From contig JAJDXK010000150.1 in the NCBI GenBank assembly GCA_022823305.1, forward strand, positions 1-64,000: 64,000 nt of DNA. Direction: 5' to 3'. This document shows, one piece after another, positions 34,463 to 43,802 of the stretch; position 1 is the stretch's first letter; every line of letters begins with the position of its first letter. Origin of the DNA: Alphaproteobacteria bacterium. Lineage in GTDB: Bacteria > Pseudomonadota > Alphaproteobacteria > UBA828. The translations under genes and the position numbers were made by a program. Under the pieces are notes generated by a model that worked only from the letters and a program-made list of their open reading frames with translations, made no database searches and had not been told where the DNA came from.

Positions 34463-36049
34463 ATGCGCCCGCCCGACGCCAAGACGATTCCCGCCCTGCT
34501 CGACGAGCTGGCGGCGCGCTATCCCGACCACGAGGCGCTGGTGGGCGCAGGCACGCGGCTCGACTACCGCGCGTTGCGAGAGGAGGTGCGGCGACTCGCG
34601 AAGGGGCTGCATGCGCTCGGCGTCCGCCGGGGCGACAAGGTCGCGCTGCTCATGGGCAACCGGCCGGAGTGGATCCTCACCGCCTTCGCCGTCGCGCTGC
34701 TCGGCGGCACCATGGTCGCCATCAACACCTGGGCGACCCGGCGCGAGCTCGCCCACCTGCTCACCCATTCGGACACGAGCGTGCTCGTCACCGTCGACCG
34801 CTTCCTCAAGCACGACTATCTGGAGACCCTCGACGCGCTGGCGCGCGAGGGCGATGCGCTTGCCGGCATCCGCGAGGTCGTGCGCATCGGCGGCCCGCCC
34901 GACCATCCGGCGCGGCGCTTCGAGACCCTGTGGGAGCTGGCCAAGGGCGTGGACGATGCGGCGATCGAGCGCGCCCAGGCTGCCGTCGACGGCGAGGACG
35001 TGGCCTACCTGCTCTACACCTCCGGCACGACGGCGCTGCCCAAGGGCGTGCAGCTCCAGCACTACGCCCTGATCGAGAACATGTGGAACATCGGCGAGCG
35101 TCAGCACCTGCGCCCCGGCGACAGGCTGTGGCTCGCGGTCTCGCTCTTCTGGGGCCTGGGGTGCGAGAACGCGCTCTTCGCCGTGATGACCCATGCCGGC
35201 TGCGTCGTGCTGCAGGAGCACTTCGACGCAGGCCGCGCGCTGCGCCTGATCGAGGCGGAGCGCTGCACCGTCTTCTACGGCACGCCCAACATGGTGCACG
35301 CGCTGGAGCGGCACCCGGAGCGCGCGCACCACGACATCTCCTCGCTGCGCACCGGGGCGACGCTCGGCTCGCCCGAGCAGATCAGGCGCCTGATCGACCT
35401 CGGCGTCGGCGAGATCTGCAACATCTACGGGCTGACCGAGACCTACGGCAACTCCAACGTCACCGACGTGGACGACCCGCTGGAGAAGCGCCTGAACACG
35501 GTGGGCCGGGCGCTGCCGGGCGTGGACATCAGGATCGCCGAGCCCGGGAGCCTCGCGCCGCTGCCGGCGGGCGCCGTCGGCGAAATCCTGGTGCGGGGCT
35601 ACGTCACCTGCGGCTACTACAAGGACCCGGAACAGGACGCCCGCGCCTTTCACGACGGCTGGTTCCGCACCGGCGACCTCGGGACGCTGGACGCAGACGG
35701 CTTCCTCCACTTCCGCGGCCGGCTCAAGGAGATGATCAAGACCGGCGGCATCAACGTCTCGCCGGCGGAGGTCGAGGCGGTGCTCGCCGAGGTGCCGGCC
35801 GTGGAGCTCGCCTACGTGATCGGCCTGCCCGACCCGGAGCGCGACCAGCGCGTCGCCGCGGTGATCGTGCCGCGCGAGGGTGCCGAGACCTCGGCCGAGG
35901 CGCTGGCCGCCCACTGCGCCGAGCGCCTCGCCGCCTACAAGGTGCCGCGCGACTACCGCTTCGTCGGCGCGGGCGCGCTGCCGCTCACCACCACCGGCAA
36001 GCTGCAGAAAGCCCGGCTGGGGGAGTTCTTCGCCGCGGACGGGGCGTGA
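34463..36049 (+). CDS. Acyl-CoA synthetase (AMP-forming, long/medium-chain type)
   Basis: A 528 aa ANL-superfamily ligase activating a carboxylic acid to its CoA thioester. Core motifs in order: YTSGTTALPKG (P-loop), YGLTETYG, GWFRTGDLG, GGINVSPAEVE, and the catalytic Lys in TTTGKLQK near the C-terminus. The substrate acid is unknown. The ATG at 34463 was chosen because it follows the promoter and GAGACCCGAGGC. Its TGA overlaps the ATG of the thiolase-like gene, indicating a coupled operon. Confidence 0.92.
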   Translation: MRPPDAKTIPALLDELAARYPDHEALVGAGTRLDYRALREEVRRLAKGLHALGVRRGDKVALLMGNRPEWILTAFAVALLGGTMVAINTWATRRELAHLLTHSDTSVLVTVDRFLKHDYLETLDALAREGDALAGIREVVRIGGPPDHPARRFETLWELAKGVDDAAIERAQAAVDGEDVAYLLYTSGTTALPKGVQLQHYALIENMWNIGERQHLRPGDRLWLAVSLFWGLGCENALFAVMTHAGCVVLQEHFDAGRALRLIEAERCTVFYGTPNMVHALERHPERAHHDISSLRTGATLGSPEQIRRLIDLGVGEICNIYGLTETYGNSNVTDVDDPLEKRLNTVGRALPGVDIRIAEPGSLAPLPAGAVGEILVRGYVTCGYYKDPEQDARAFHDGWFRTGDLGTLDADGFLHFRGRLKEMIKTGGINVSPAEVEAVLAEVPAVELAYVIGLPDPERDQRVAAVIVPREGAETSAEALAAHCAERLAAYKVPRDYRFVGAGALPLTTTGKLQKARLGEFFAADGA

Positions 36050-37227
36050 TGTCGCAGGCGTTGCGCGACCGGGCGGCGATCGTCGGCATCGGCGCCAGCA
36101 GCTTCGGCCGCCACCTGCCCGAGAGCCAGCTCGCGCTCGCCGCCACCGCGTTCCGGGCGGCGCTTGACGACGCGGGGCTCGAGCGGGGCGACGTCGACGG
36201 CCTCTCGATCCACATCGGCTGGCCGCTCGGCGTCGACTACGACCAGGTCGCCCAGGCCTTCGGCCTCGAGATCGGCTTCGTCAACCAGGCCTGGACCCAC
36301 GGCCGCTTCGTCACCGGCAGCCTGCAGACGGCGGCCATGGCGGTGGCATGCGGCATGGCGCGCGTGGTCGCCTGCGTGAACGTGCTGAGCTTCACCCGCG
36401 AGCGCGACATCCTCGGCGGGCCGCACGACTTCGAGGGCTATCGCGAGACCGGCGGCACCCACGCCGAGACGCCGCACTACGGGCTGACCGCGCCGGCCGG
36501 CGGGGCGGCGCTCGCCATGCAGCGCTACATGGCGCTCTATGGCACGAGCAGCGCGGAACTGGCCGCGGTGCCGGTGTCGCTCCGCGCCCACGCCAGGCTC
36601 AACCCGCACGCGGTGATGCGGGCGCCCATGAGCGTCGCCGACCACCAGGCCTCGCGCATGGTGGTGGACCCGCTCAGGCTCTTCGACTGCTGCATCGTGA
36701 GCGACGGGGCCGCGGTGGTGCTGGTGACCACGGCCGAGCGTGCGCGCGACCTGAGGCAGCGCCCGGTGCTCGTCGCCGGCATGCAGGGGATGGCGGCGGG
36801 CAGGAACGAGTTCATCTTCGCGCCGCCCGGCCTCGGCATCAATCAGCAGGGCGCGGCGCGCCCCCCTGCCCCGGCCGCGCGCGACCTCGCCGTCTACCGT
36901 GCCGCCGACATCCCGCGCGATGCGATCCAGGGCCTCTACACCTACGACGCCTTCTCGCCGCTGGTGCTCTTCGTGCTGGAGCGCTTCGGCTTCTGCGCGC
37001 CGGGCGAGGCCGCCGCCTTCGTGCAGGAGGGCAGCATCAGCCCCGGCGGCGCGCTGCCGCTCAACACCTCCGGCGGCCTGCTGTCGGAAGCCCACGTCGC
37101 CGGCTGGAACTCGCTCTGCGAGATGGTGCGCCAGCTGCGCAACGACGCCGGGCCGCGCCAGATCGCGGACGCCCGCGCCCTGCAGTGGGCGACGGTCTGG
37201 GGCGATTCCGTGATCCTGCGGAACTGA
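36049..37227 (+). CDS. Thiolase-like (Ltp2/SCP-x type) protein, probable aldolase subunit
   Basis: A 392 aa thiolase-fold protein. The position of the N-terminal catalytic Cys is occupied by Phe/Val (about 87-88, GRFVTGSLQ), so classical thiolysis is unlikely. The C-terminal blocks GLYTYDAFSPLVLF (Tyr299) and NTSGGLLSEAHVAGWN are typical of the Ltp2/DitF branch. Ltp2 with a DUF35 protein is an established retro-aldolase in steroid side-chain breakdown; here a DUF35 gene follows 12 bp downstream, so an aldolase acting on a CoA ester is the best inference. Confidence 0.88.
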   Translation: MSQALRDRAAIVGIGASSFGRHLPESQLALAATAFRAALDDAGLERGDVDGLSIHIGWPLGVDYDQVAQAFGLEIGFVNQAWTHGRFVTGSLQTAAMAVACGMARVVACVNVLSFTRERDILGGPHDFEGYRETGGTHAETPHYGLTAPAGGAALAMQRYMALYGTSSAELAAVPVSLRAHARLNPHAVMRAPMSVADHQASRMVVDPLRLFDCCIVSDGAAVVLVTTAERARDLRQRPVLVAGMQGMAAGRNEFIFAPPGLGINQQGAARPPAPAARDLAVYRAADIPRDAIQGLYTYDAFSPLVLFVLERFGFCAPGEAAAFVQEGSISPGGALPLNTSGGLLSEAHVAGWNSLCEMVRQLRNDAGPRQIADARALQWATVWGDSVILRN

Positions 37228-37239
37228 GGCGGGCGGCGA

Positions 37240-37656
37240 ATGAGCGCTTACGACAAGCCCACGCCGCGCATCAACCCGGACAACGCGCCCTTCTGGGAGA
37301 GCGCGCACGAGGGCGCGCTGCGCCTGCCCCGCTGCGGCGACTGCCGCGCCTGGCACTGGCCGCCCGGCCCGGTCTGCCCCGCCTGCTTCTCGGATCGCAT
37401 CGGCTGGGAGGAAACGGAGGGCCGCGGCACGGTCTCCGCCTGGACGGTGGTCCACAAGGACTGGTTCCCGGCGTTCAAGGCCGATATTCCCTACGCCGTG
37501 GCGCAGATCGAGCTTGTGGAAGGCGTGCGGCTTACCGCGAGCATCGTCGATTGCCCGGCGGAGGCGCTTCGCGTCGGGCTCCCCGTCGAGGCGGTGTTCG
37601 ACCGCGTGACGGAGACGCTTACCCTGCCCCGCTTCCGCCCCCGCCGATCCGGCTGA
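37240..37656 (+). CDS. Zn-ribbon/OB-fold DUF35 protein
   Basis: A 138 aa protein: rubredoxin-like zinc ribbon with Cys32, Cys35, Cys46 and Cys49, then an OB-fold (about 60-130, WTVVHKDWFPAFKADIPYAVA). DUF35 proteins form complexes with thiolase-fold partners, helping acyl-CoA binding. Its position right after the thiolase-like gene indicates exactly that partner. Confidence 0.92.
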   Translation: MSAYDKPTPRINPDNAPFWESAHEGALRLPRCGDCRAWHWPPGPVCPACFSDRIGWEETEGRGTVSAWTVVHKDWFPAFKADIPYAVAQIELVEGVRLTASIVDCPAEALRVGLPVEAVFDRVTETLTLPRFRPRRSG

Positions 37657-37659
37657 CGC

Positions 37660-38910
37660 GTGCCGGCCGACACCACGGCGCCAGCGCCAGTCCCTCATCA
37701 GCATGGCTATCGCTGGGCCATGCTGGGCGGGGTCTGGCTGATCTACTTCGGCTTCGGCCTGCTCTCGGTGGCGATGGCGCCGCTGATCGACCCCATCAGC
37801 CGCGACCTCGGCCTCAGCTACACCACCATGGGCGCCATCCTGGGCGCGTGGCCGCTGGTCTACATCGTCGCCGCCGCGCCCTGCGGCGCCTTCGTCGACC
37901 GGGTCGGGCTGCGCTGGTCGCTCTTCCTCGCCGCGCTCGTCATCACCGCATCGGGGGGCCTGCGCGCGGTCGCCTTCGACGCGGCCACGATGTTCGTGGC
38001 GGTCGGGCTCTTCGGCATCGGCGGTCCGCTCGTCTCGATCGGCGCGCCGAAGGCGATCGCGCAGTGGTTCCAGGGGCCCGAGCGCGGCTTCGCCGTGGGC
38101 GTCTACATCACCGGGCCCGCGCTCGGCAACATGCTCGCGCTGATGCTGACCAACAGCGTGCTGATGCCGCTGACCGGCGGCGACTGGCGCCAGGTTCTGC
38201 TGATCTACTCGGGCTTCATCCTGGCCGCCGGCCTCGGCTGGTTCCTGCTGGGCAGCCATCCGGTGAGCCGCAGGGTGGAGCGCGCCGGGCGCCATCGCGA
38301 GACCGTGGCGGGGCAGATGCGCGTCTTCCTCATGCTGCTGCGCCTGCCGAGCGTGCGCATCGTGCTGGCCATGAGCATCGGGGCCTTCTTCCTCCATCAC
38401 GCGCTCGGCAACTGGCTGCCGGAGATCCTGCGCACCGGCGGCATGACGGCCGAGGCGGCGGGACTCTGGTCGGCGATTCCGACGGCCATCGGCATCGCCG
38501 GCGCGCTGATGATCCCGCGGCTGGCGACGCCGCCCCGGCGCTTCCGGGTCCTGCTCTGGCTCTCGCTCAGCACCGGCGCAGGCGCGCTGCTGCTGCTCCC
38601 CGCGGGCATCCCCGCTCTGGTGGCGGCGGTGGTGCTTCAGGGCATCGCGCGGGGCTCGCTGATCGCCGTCCTGATCCTCGTCCTGATGGAGGCGCGCGGC
38701 GTCGAGGCCCGCCACACCGGCGCCGCCGTCGGGCTCTTCTTCTCGGCAGCCGAGATCGGCGGCGTGCTGGGGCCGCTCGCGATCGGCGCCGCCTCGGACC
38801 TGACGGGCGGGTTCGACGCCGGCATGTGGCTCCTCGGCGCCGTGAGCCTCGCGGTCATCGGCTTCCTCTGCCTCCATCGCGCCGTGGAGCGGCGGGACGC
38901 GGCGGCCTGA
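37660..38910 (+). CDS. Major facilitator superfamily transporter
   Basis: A 416 aa inner-membrane protein with about 12 hydrophobic segments. GAFVDRVGLRWSLFLAAL is the MFS loop 2-3 motif. Resembles the CynX/NimT-type carriers of organic anions. The GTG start lies 3 bp after the DUF35 stop, so it is probably the uptake or efflux step of the CoA-ligase operon. It is convergent with the BMP transporter operon. Confidence 0.9.
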   Translation: MPADTTAPAPVPHQHGYRWAMLGGVWLIYFGFGLLSVAMAPLIDPISRDLGLSYTTMGAILGAWPLVYIVAAAPCGAFVDRVGLRWSLFLAALVITASGGLRAVAFDAATMFVAVGLFGIGGPLVSIGAPKAIAQWFQGPERGFAVGVYITGPALGNMLALMLTNSVLMPLTGGDWRQVLLIYSGFILAAGLGWFLLGSHPVSRRVERAGRHRETVAGQMRVFLMLLRLPSVRIVLAMSIGAFFLHHALGNWLPEILRTGGMTAEAAGLWSAIPTAIGIAGALMIPRLATPPRRFRVLLWLSLSTGAGALLLLPAGIPALVAAVVLQGIARGSLIAVLILVLMEARGVEARHTGAAVGLFFSAAEIGGVLGPLAIGAASDLTGGFDAGMWLLGAVSLAVIGFLCLHRAVERRDAAA

Positions 38911-38961
38911 GCCGCAGGCACCGCCGTCGCCCGGTTGCGAGGATCGCGCGCGCTCCGGCGC

Positions 38962-39891
38962 TCAGCGGCGGTCCTCGCGCACGTAGGCGAGGCCGAGCGC
39001 GCCGGGCGCGCCCGAGCCCGTGCGCGAGACCAGGCCCACGTAGGTGAGCACGGCGAGGGTGACGAGGTAGGGCATCATCAGCAGGAGGTACTGCGGCACC
39101 GGGAGGCCGACCGCCTGGATGCGGGGGATCAGCGCCTCGATCCCGCCGAAGAGCAGCGCGCCCAGCACGGCGCGGCCGGGCCGCCAGCGCGCGAAGATGA
39201 CCAGCGCCACCGCGATCCAGCCGCGCCCGTGGGTCATGTCCTCGACCCAGATCTTCGACGCCGCCAGCGCCAGGTAGCCGCCGGCGAGCCCGACCAGCGC
39301 GCCGCCCACGACCACGGCGCCGAAGCGCATGAGGTCGATGCCGACCCCGGCGGCATCCGCGGCCTGCGGGTTCTCGCCGACGGCGCGCAGCTTCATGCCC
39401 GGAATGCTGCGGTGGAGGAAGCGCCAGACGAAGTAGACGAGAGGCACGCTCGCATAGACCATGAGGTCCTGGCTGAAGAGGATCTTGCCCAGCACGGGGA
39501 CGGCAGACAGCGGCCCCATGTCGACCTTGGTGAAGCCCTCGACCGCGCGCTCGGTCCACGGGTTGCCGATCAGCCCCGTGAGCCCCGAGGCGAAGAAGAC
39601 GATGGCGATGCCGGCCACCACCTGGTTGAGCCGCATCGTCACCACCATGAAGGCGAAGAGGGCGGAGACGGCGAAGCCGGCGGCGATGGCGCCAAGCGTC
39701 CCCAGCGCGAGCACGCCGCCCGATTCGATGTAGACGACCACGCCGGCGAAGGCGCCCATGAGCATGATGCCCTCGGCGCCCAGGTTCAGGACCCCGGCCC
39801 GCTCGTTGATGATGAGGCCGATGGACGCCAGCATCAGCGGCACGGCGAAGACCGGCGTGAAGGCGATCCAGTTGACGATGAAATCGACCAT
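38962..39891 (-). CDS. BMP-type ABC transporter permease 2 (nucleoside/simple-sugar family)
   Basis: A 309 aa permease with about nine hydrophobic segments. LMLASIGLIINERAGVLNLGAEG is the family signature, seen in nucleoside permeases such as NupQ. RAVGENPQAADAAGVGID is the ATPase-contact loop. Last gene of the four-gene operon, 8 bp after the companion permease. Confidence 0.92.
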   Translation of the reverse strand: MVDFIVNWIAFTPVFAVPLMLASIGLIINERAGVLNLGAEGIMLMGAFAGVVVYIESGGVLALGTLGAIAAGFAVSALFAFMVVTMRLNQVVAGIAIVFFASGLTGLIGNPWTERAVEGFTKVDMGPLSAVPVLGKILFSQDLMVYASVPLVYFVWRFLHRSIPGMKLRAVGENPQAADAAGVGIDLMRFGAVVVGGALVGLAGGYLALAASKIWVEDMTHGRGWIAVALVIFARWRPGRAVLGALLFGGIEALIPRIQAVGLPVPQYLLLMMPYLVTLAVLTYVGLVSRTGSGAPGALGLAYVREDRR

Positions 39892-39899
39892 GCCCGGCC

Positions 39900-40976
39900 C
39901 TAGCGCATCCAGCGGACGCGGTAGCGGACGAAGAAGTCCGAGCCCACGACGCAGATCACGATGATCGCCTGGATCAGGCCGATCAGCGCCTCCGGCAGGC
40001 CGTAGAAGACCTGGATGCTCTCGCCGGCGACGTAGAGCCCGGCCATCAGGAACGAGACGACGACCACCGCCGCCGGGTTGTTGCGCGAGAGGAAGGCGAT
40101 GACGATCCCGGAGAAGCCGTAGCCGATGGCGACGTAGATCGTCAGCGCATACTCCTGCCCCGATGCGACCAGATACCCCCCGAGGCCCGAGAGCGCGCCC
40201 GAGAGCATCACCGCCGCGAGCACGGTGAGCGCGACCGGGATGCCGGAGGCGAGCGCCATGCGCGGATTGCTCCCGACGAGCTTCATGTAGGCGCCGAAGC
40301 GGCTCCTCTCGGTCACCAGCCAGACGAGCGCGGCGGCGGCGAGCGCGATGAAGAGGCCGACGTGGATCTGGCCCCAGCCGATCTGCGGCAGGCGCTGGTG
40401 GTCGGCGAACTGCGCGGTCTTGTAGTAGACCGCCGCCGGGTCCTGCCACGCGCCGAAGAGCTGGTTCAGCACGAAGAGCGCGGCGACGTAGTTGAGCAGG
40501 AGCGTCGAGATGATCTCGTTGACGCCGAGGCGGAGCCGCAGCACAGCCGGCACGGCGATCCACGCCATGCCCCCGATGATGCCGCCCAGGAACATCAGGT
40601 AGATCTGCGCCCACGCCGGGCCGATGTCGTAGATCATCACCACGGTCGTGCCGATGGCGCCCCAGACGAACTGCCCCTCGATCCCGATGTTCCAGAACTG
40701 CACGCGGAAGGCGACCGCGGCCGAGAGCCCGACGAGGATGAGCGGCGCCCACTCCAGCAGCACGTCGGCGAGACCCGCGCTGTCGAAGAAGGTGAGCACG
40801 ATGAACTCCTCGAAGACGTTCGAGACGTCGATGCCGGAGATGACAAGCAGCAGGACCGAGATGCCGAGGCCGACGACGATGGAGGCCAGCACGATCAGCC
40901 CGTGAAGCCAGAGGGCGATGCCCTGGCGCACCTCGAGATTGACGCGGCCGACGGAGATGGCGGTGCTAGCCCGCAT
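39900..40976 (-). CDS. BMP-type ABC transporter permease 1
   Basis: A 358 aa permease (NupP-like). It has an N-terminal membrane segment, then EWAPLILVGLSAAVAFRVQFWNIG, the family signature, and a loop KLVGSNPRMALASGIPV. It forms the heterodimeric pore with the next permease. It starts 29 bp after the ATPase gene stop. Confidence 0.92.
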   Translation of the reverse strand: MRASTAISVGRVNLEVRQGIALWLHGLIVLASIVVGLGISVLLLVISGIDVSNVFEEFIVLTFFDSAGLADVLLEWAPLILVGLSAAVAFRVQFWNIGIEGQFVWGAIGTTVVMIYDIGPAWAQIYLMFLGGIIGGMAWIAVPAVLRLRLGVNEIISTLLLNYVAALFVLNQLFGAWQDPAAVYYKTAQFADHQRLPQIGWGQIHVGLFIALAAAALVWLVTERSRFGAYMKLVGSNPRMALASGIPVALTVLAAVMLSGALSGLGGYLVASGQEYALTIYVAIGYGFSGIVIAFLSRNNPAAVVVVSFLMAGLYVAGESIQVFYGLPEALIGLIQAIIVICVVGSDFFVRYRVRWMR

Positions 40977-41005
40977 GTCTCACCACGGTCACGGCCTGCG
41001 TCGGG

Positions 41006-42502
41006 CTAGGCATGGCCCAGCATCAGCTCGCCGACCTTCTGGCGGCTGACCGGGCGCGCCAGCTCGCCCACGATGGCGCCGCGGTTGATGACGCCAACCA
41101 CGTCCGAGAGGTTGAGGATCTCGTCGAGGTCCTCGCTGATGAGGAGCACCGCGGCGCCCGCCTCCCGCGCCGCGCGCAGGTGGTCGTGCACCGCGGCGCA
41201 GGCGCGCACGTCGAGGCCGTGGGTGGGCGAGTGGGCCACGATCGCCACCGGCCTGCCGTCGAGCTCGCGGGCCAATACCAGCTTCTGCGCGTTGCCGCCG
41301 GAGAGCAGGCGCACGCTGGTGTCGACTCTCGCGCCCAGGATGTCGAAGGCCTCCAGCGCCGCGGCCGTGCGCTTTCCGACCGCCCGCCGCGAGACCCAGG
41401 CCGCGCTGCCGAAGGTGCCGCTGCCGAGCCGTGTGGCGGCGTAGTTGTCGCCGACCGAGAGCTCCTGGGCGAGGCCGTAGGTCGTGCGGTCCGCCGGCAC
41501 GTTGCGCACGCCGAGCGCGCGCCGCTGCTTGGGGTGGAGCGCGGCGATGTCGGTGCCGTCGAGGGCAATGCGACCCTGATCCGGCGCGCGCACGCCCATC
41601 AGCACCTCCGCCAGCTCGGTCTGGCCGTTGCCGCCGACGCCGGCGAGCCCGTAGATCTGGCCGCTGCGGACGGCGAGCGTGAGGTCGCGGACGGTGCTGG
41701 CGCCGTCCTCGCGGCGCGCGGTAAGGCCGGCGATCTCGAGCCGCACCGGGCCGCCCCGCCCGGGCTCGGTGTCGTCCACCGGCGCATCGCCCACCATCAT
41801 GCGGGCGAGGTCGGTGGCGCTGGTCCCGGCCGCGGCGACCGTGGCGACGGTCCTGCCGCCCCGCATCACCGTGACCCGGTCCGCATGGGCCAGCACCTCG
41901 CGCAGCTTGTGCGTTATCAGGATGACGCAGGTGCCGCGCCGCGCCAGCACGCGGATGGTCTGCAGCAGGCGCTCCGCCTCGTCGTCGGTCAGCACCGAAG
42001 TCGGCTCGTCGAGGATCAGGAGGCGCGCGCCGCCCAGCAGGACCTTGATGATCTCGACCCGCTGCTGCTCGGCAACGGAGATGCGGTCGATCCGCGCCGC
42101 CGGGTCGATCTCGAAGCCGAGCTCCTGCGAAAGCCGGGCGATGCCGTCGGAGACCGCGGCGATCCCCTTGCGCCACGAGGCCTGCGGGTTCGCCAGCATC
42201 ACGTTCTCGGCGACGGTGAAGGGCTGCACCAGCTTGAAGTGCTGGTGGACCATGCCGATGCCGAGAGCGCGCGCATGGCCCGGCCCCTCGATGCGGTGCT
42301 CCGTGCCGTCGATCGCCATGCGGCCGGCGTCGGGCCGGTAGAGCCCGCAGAGCACGTTCATCAGCGAGGTCTTGCCGGCGCCGTTCTCGCCGAGCAGCCC
42401 GTGGACCTCGCCCCATTCCGCCGCGAAGACGGCGTTGTCCAGCGCGACGCGGCCGTCGAAGGCCTTGACGATGTCCGTCATCTGCAGGGCGCTGGCCTGC
42501 AT
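41006..42502 (-). CDS. BMP-type ABC transporter ATPase, duplicated domains
   Basis: A 498 aa protein with two ATPase halves. The first has Walker A GENGAGKTS, a SVAEQQRVEI signature and Walker B LILDEPTSVLTDDE. The second has a degenerate Walker A GVGGNGQTEL, signature LSGGNAQK and AIVAHSPTHGLDV in place of a clear Walker B. This asymmetry is typical of sugar/nucleoside importers. It lies 95 bp after the binding-protein gene. Confidence 0.93.
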   Translation of the reverse strand: MQASALQMTDIVKAFDGRVALDNAVFAAEWGEVHGLLGENGAGKTSLMNVLCGLYRPDAGRMAIDGTEHRIEGPGHARALGIGMVHQHFKLVQPFTVAENVMLANPQASWRKGIAAVSDGIARLSQELGFEIDPAARIDRISVAEQQRVEIIKVLLGGARLLILDEPTSVLTDDEAERLLQTIRVLARRGTCVILITHKLREVLAHADRVTVMRGGRTVATVAAAGTSATDLARMMVGDAPVDDTEPGRGGPVRLEIAGLTARREDGASTVRDLTLAVRSGQIYGLAGVGGNGQTELAEVLMGVRAPDQGRIALDGTDIAALHPKQRRALGVRNVPADRTTYGLAQELSVGDNYAATRLGSGTFGSAAWVSRRAVGKRTAAALEAFDILGARVDTSVRLLSGGNAQKLVLARELDGRPVAIVAHSPTHGLDVRACAAVHDHLRAAREAGAAVLLISEDLDEILNLSDVVGVINRGAIVGELARPVSRQKVGELMLGHA

Positions 42503-42597
42503 CTCTCACCACCGTCATGGGGCGGGAGCGGCCCCCGGCACGATGGAGGGTGCCGGCGGCCGCCCCGACAGGTCTCCGTCGGGAGTGTGCGCTCCCG

Positions 42598-43686
42598 TTA
42601 CTGCGGCAGCTCGCCGACCACCCCCTGCACCAGGTAGTTCATGCCCCAGATGCCGCCGTCGTCGAGGCGCTCGCCCTCGGCGACGACCGGGTTGCCGTCC
42701 TGGTCCGAGAAGGGCCCCTGGAACACGTGGCGGGCGCCGCTGACGATCTCCTCGCGCACCGCCATGACCCTGGCGGCCACGTCCTCGGGCACGGCGGGGC
42801 CGCAGCAGACGACGTCGGTGCCGCCGTCCGCGATGCCGAGGAAGCGGATGCCGCTGCTCTTCCAGTCGCCGGCGACGATCGCCTTGACCGTGGGCGTGAT
42901 GTAGCGCGCCCACACCCAGACCGAGGAGCACTGCGTGGCGGTCGAATACTCGCTCATGTCGCGGTGATAGCCGGTGGAGTAGACGCCGGCCTCCTGCGCC
43001 ACGATCTGCGTGGACGGCGTGTCCTGGTGCTGGCCCAGGAAGTCCACGCCCTGCTCCAGCAGCGCCTGCGCCGTGGCCCGCTCCTTGACCGGGTCGTACC
43101 AGGCGTTGGTGTAGATGACGTGGACCACGGCGTCGGGGTTCACCAGCTGGGCGCCGAGCGCGTAGGCGTTGACGTTCCAGGTCGTGACCGAGATCGGCAC
43201 CGCGGCGACGAAGCCGATCTTGTTGGTCTTGGTCATGGCGCCGGCGACCATGCCGCAGAGGAACTGGCTCTCGTAGGTACGGGCGTAATAGCCCTCGAGA
43301 TTGTCGGCGCTGACCGTGCCGGGCGTGTTGAAGAAGGCGACGTTAGGATTTTCCTTGGCGATTTCGAGCAGGGCGTCGTTGTAGCCGAACGCCGAGGCGG
43401 CGATGATGTTGTAGTCGCGCCGGATATAGCGCTCGACGACCGCGCGCAGCTTCGAGGCGACTTCCTCGACGCCTTCGGTATAGGCGGTGTGGATGCCGGT
43501 CTCCTCTTCCAGGATGACCCGCGCTTCCTCCTGGGCCTGGACCCAGCCGCCATCGTCCTTCACGTTGAAATAGATGAACGCGACCTTGGGTTCCCCCTCT
43601 ATGTTAACCTGTGCGTTTGCAGCGGAATGCGAAATAAAAACGAACGCCGCGGCTGCAAACACGGCTGCGATTCCCTTGAGTTTCAT
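42598..43686 (-). CDS. BMP-family periplasmic binding protein
   Basis: A 362 aa binding protein of the PnrA/BMP family: signal peptide at 1-25 (ending SAANA), followed by KVAFIYFNVKDDGGWVQAQEEA, then SAFGYNDALLEIAKENPNVAFF and VGQHQD-type ligand loop (DFLGQHQDTPS). Relatives bind purine nucleosides or nucleobases. The ATG has GGGAGGGCGTC upstream. It is divergent from a molybdenum hydroxylase operon, which suggests an N-heterocycle ligand. Confidence 0.92.
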   Translation of the reverse strand: MKLKGIAAVFAAAAFVFISHSAANAQVNIEGEPKVAFIYFNVKDDGGWVQAQEEARVILEEETGIHTAYTEGVEEVASKLRAVVERYIRRDYNIIAASAFGYNDALLEIAKENPNVAFFNTPGTVSADNLEGYYARTYESQFLCGMVAGAMTKTNKIGFVAAVPISVTTWNVNAYALGAQLVNPDAVVHVIYTNAWYDPVKERATAQALLEQGVDFLGQHQDTPSTQIVAQEAGVYSTGYHRDMSEYSTATQCSSVWVWARYITPTVKAIVAGDWKSSGIRFLGIADGGTDVVCCGPAVPEDVAARVMAVREEIVSGARHVFQGPFSDQDGNPVVAEGERLDDGGIWGMNYLVQGVVGELPQ

Positions 43687-43802
43687 GACGCCCTCCCTTT
43701 CCCAAGTCGTGGCGATTGTCACCGAGATTCTTGTTCCAGTACGGTCAGTTGCTGTGCTTCTTCTTCCATCCGCCGGCAATTCAGCATAGTCTGCGGACCA
43801 CC

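Noticed and set aside
36348-39047. 899-codon open frame through the thiolase-DUF35-MFS region
   Set aside because: It is Arg-rich and out of frame with three clear genes, so it is a shadow.
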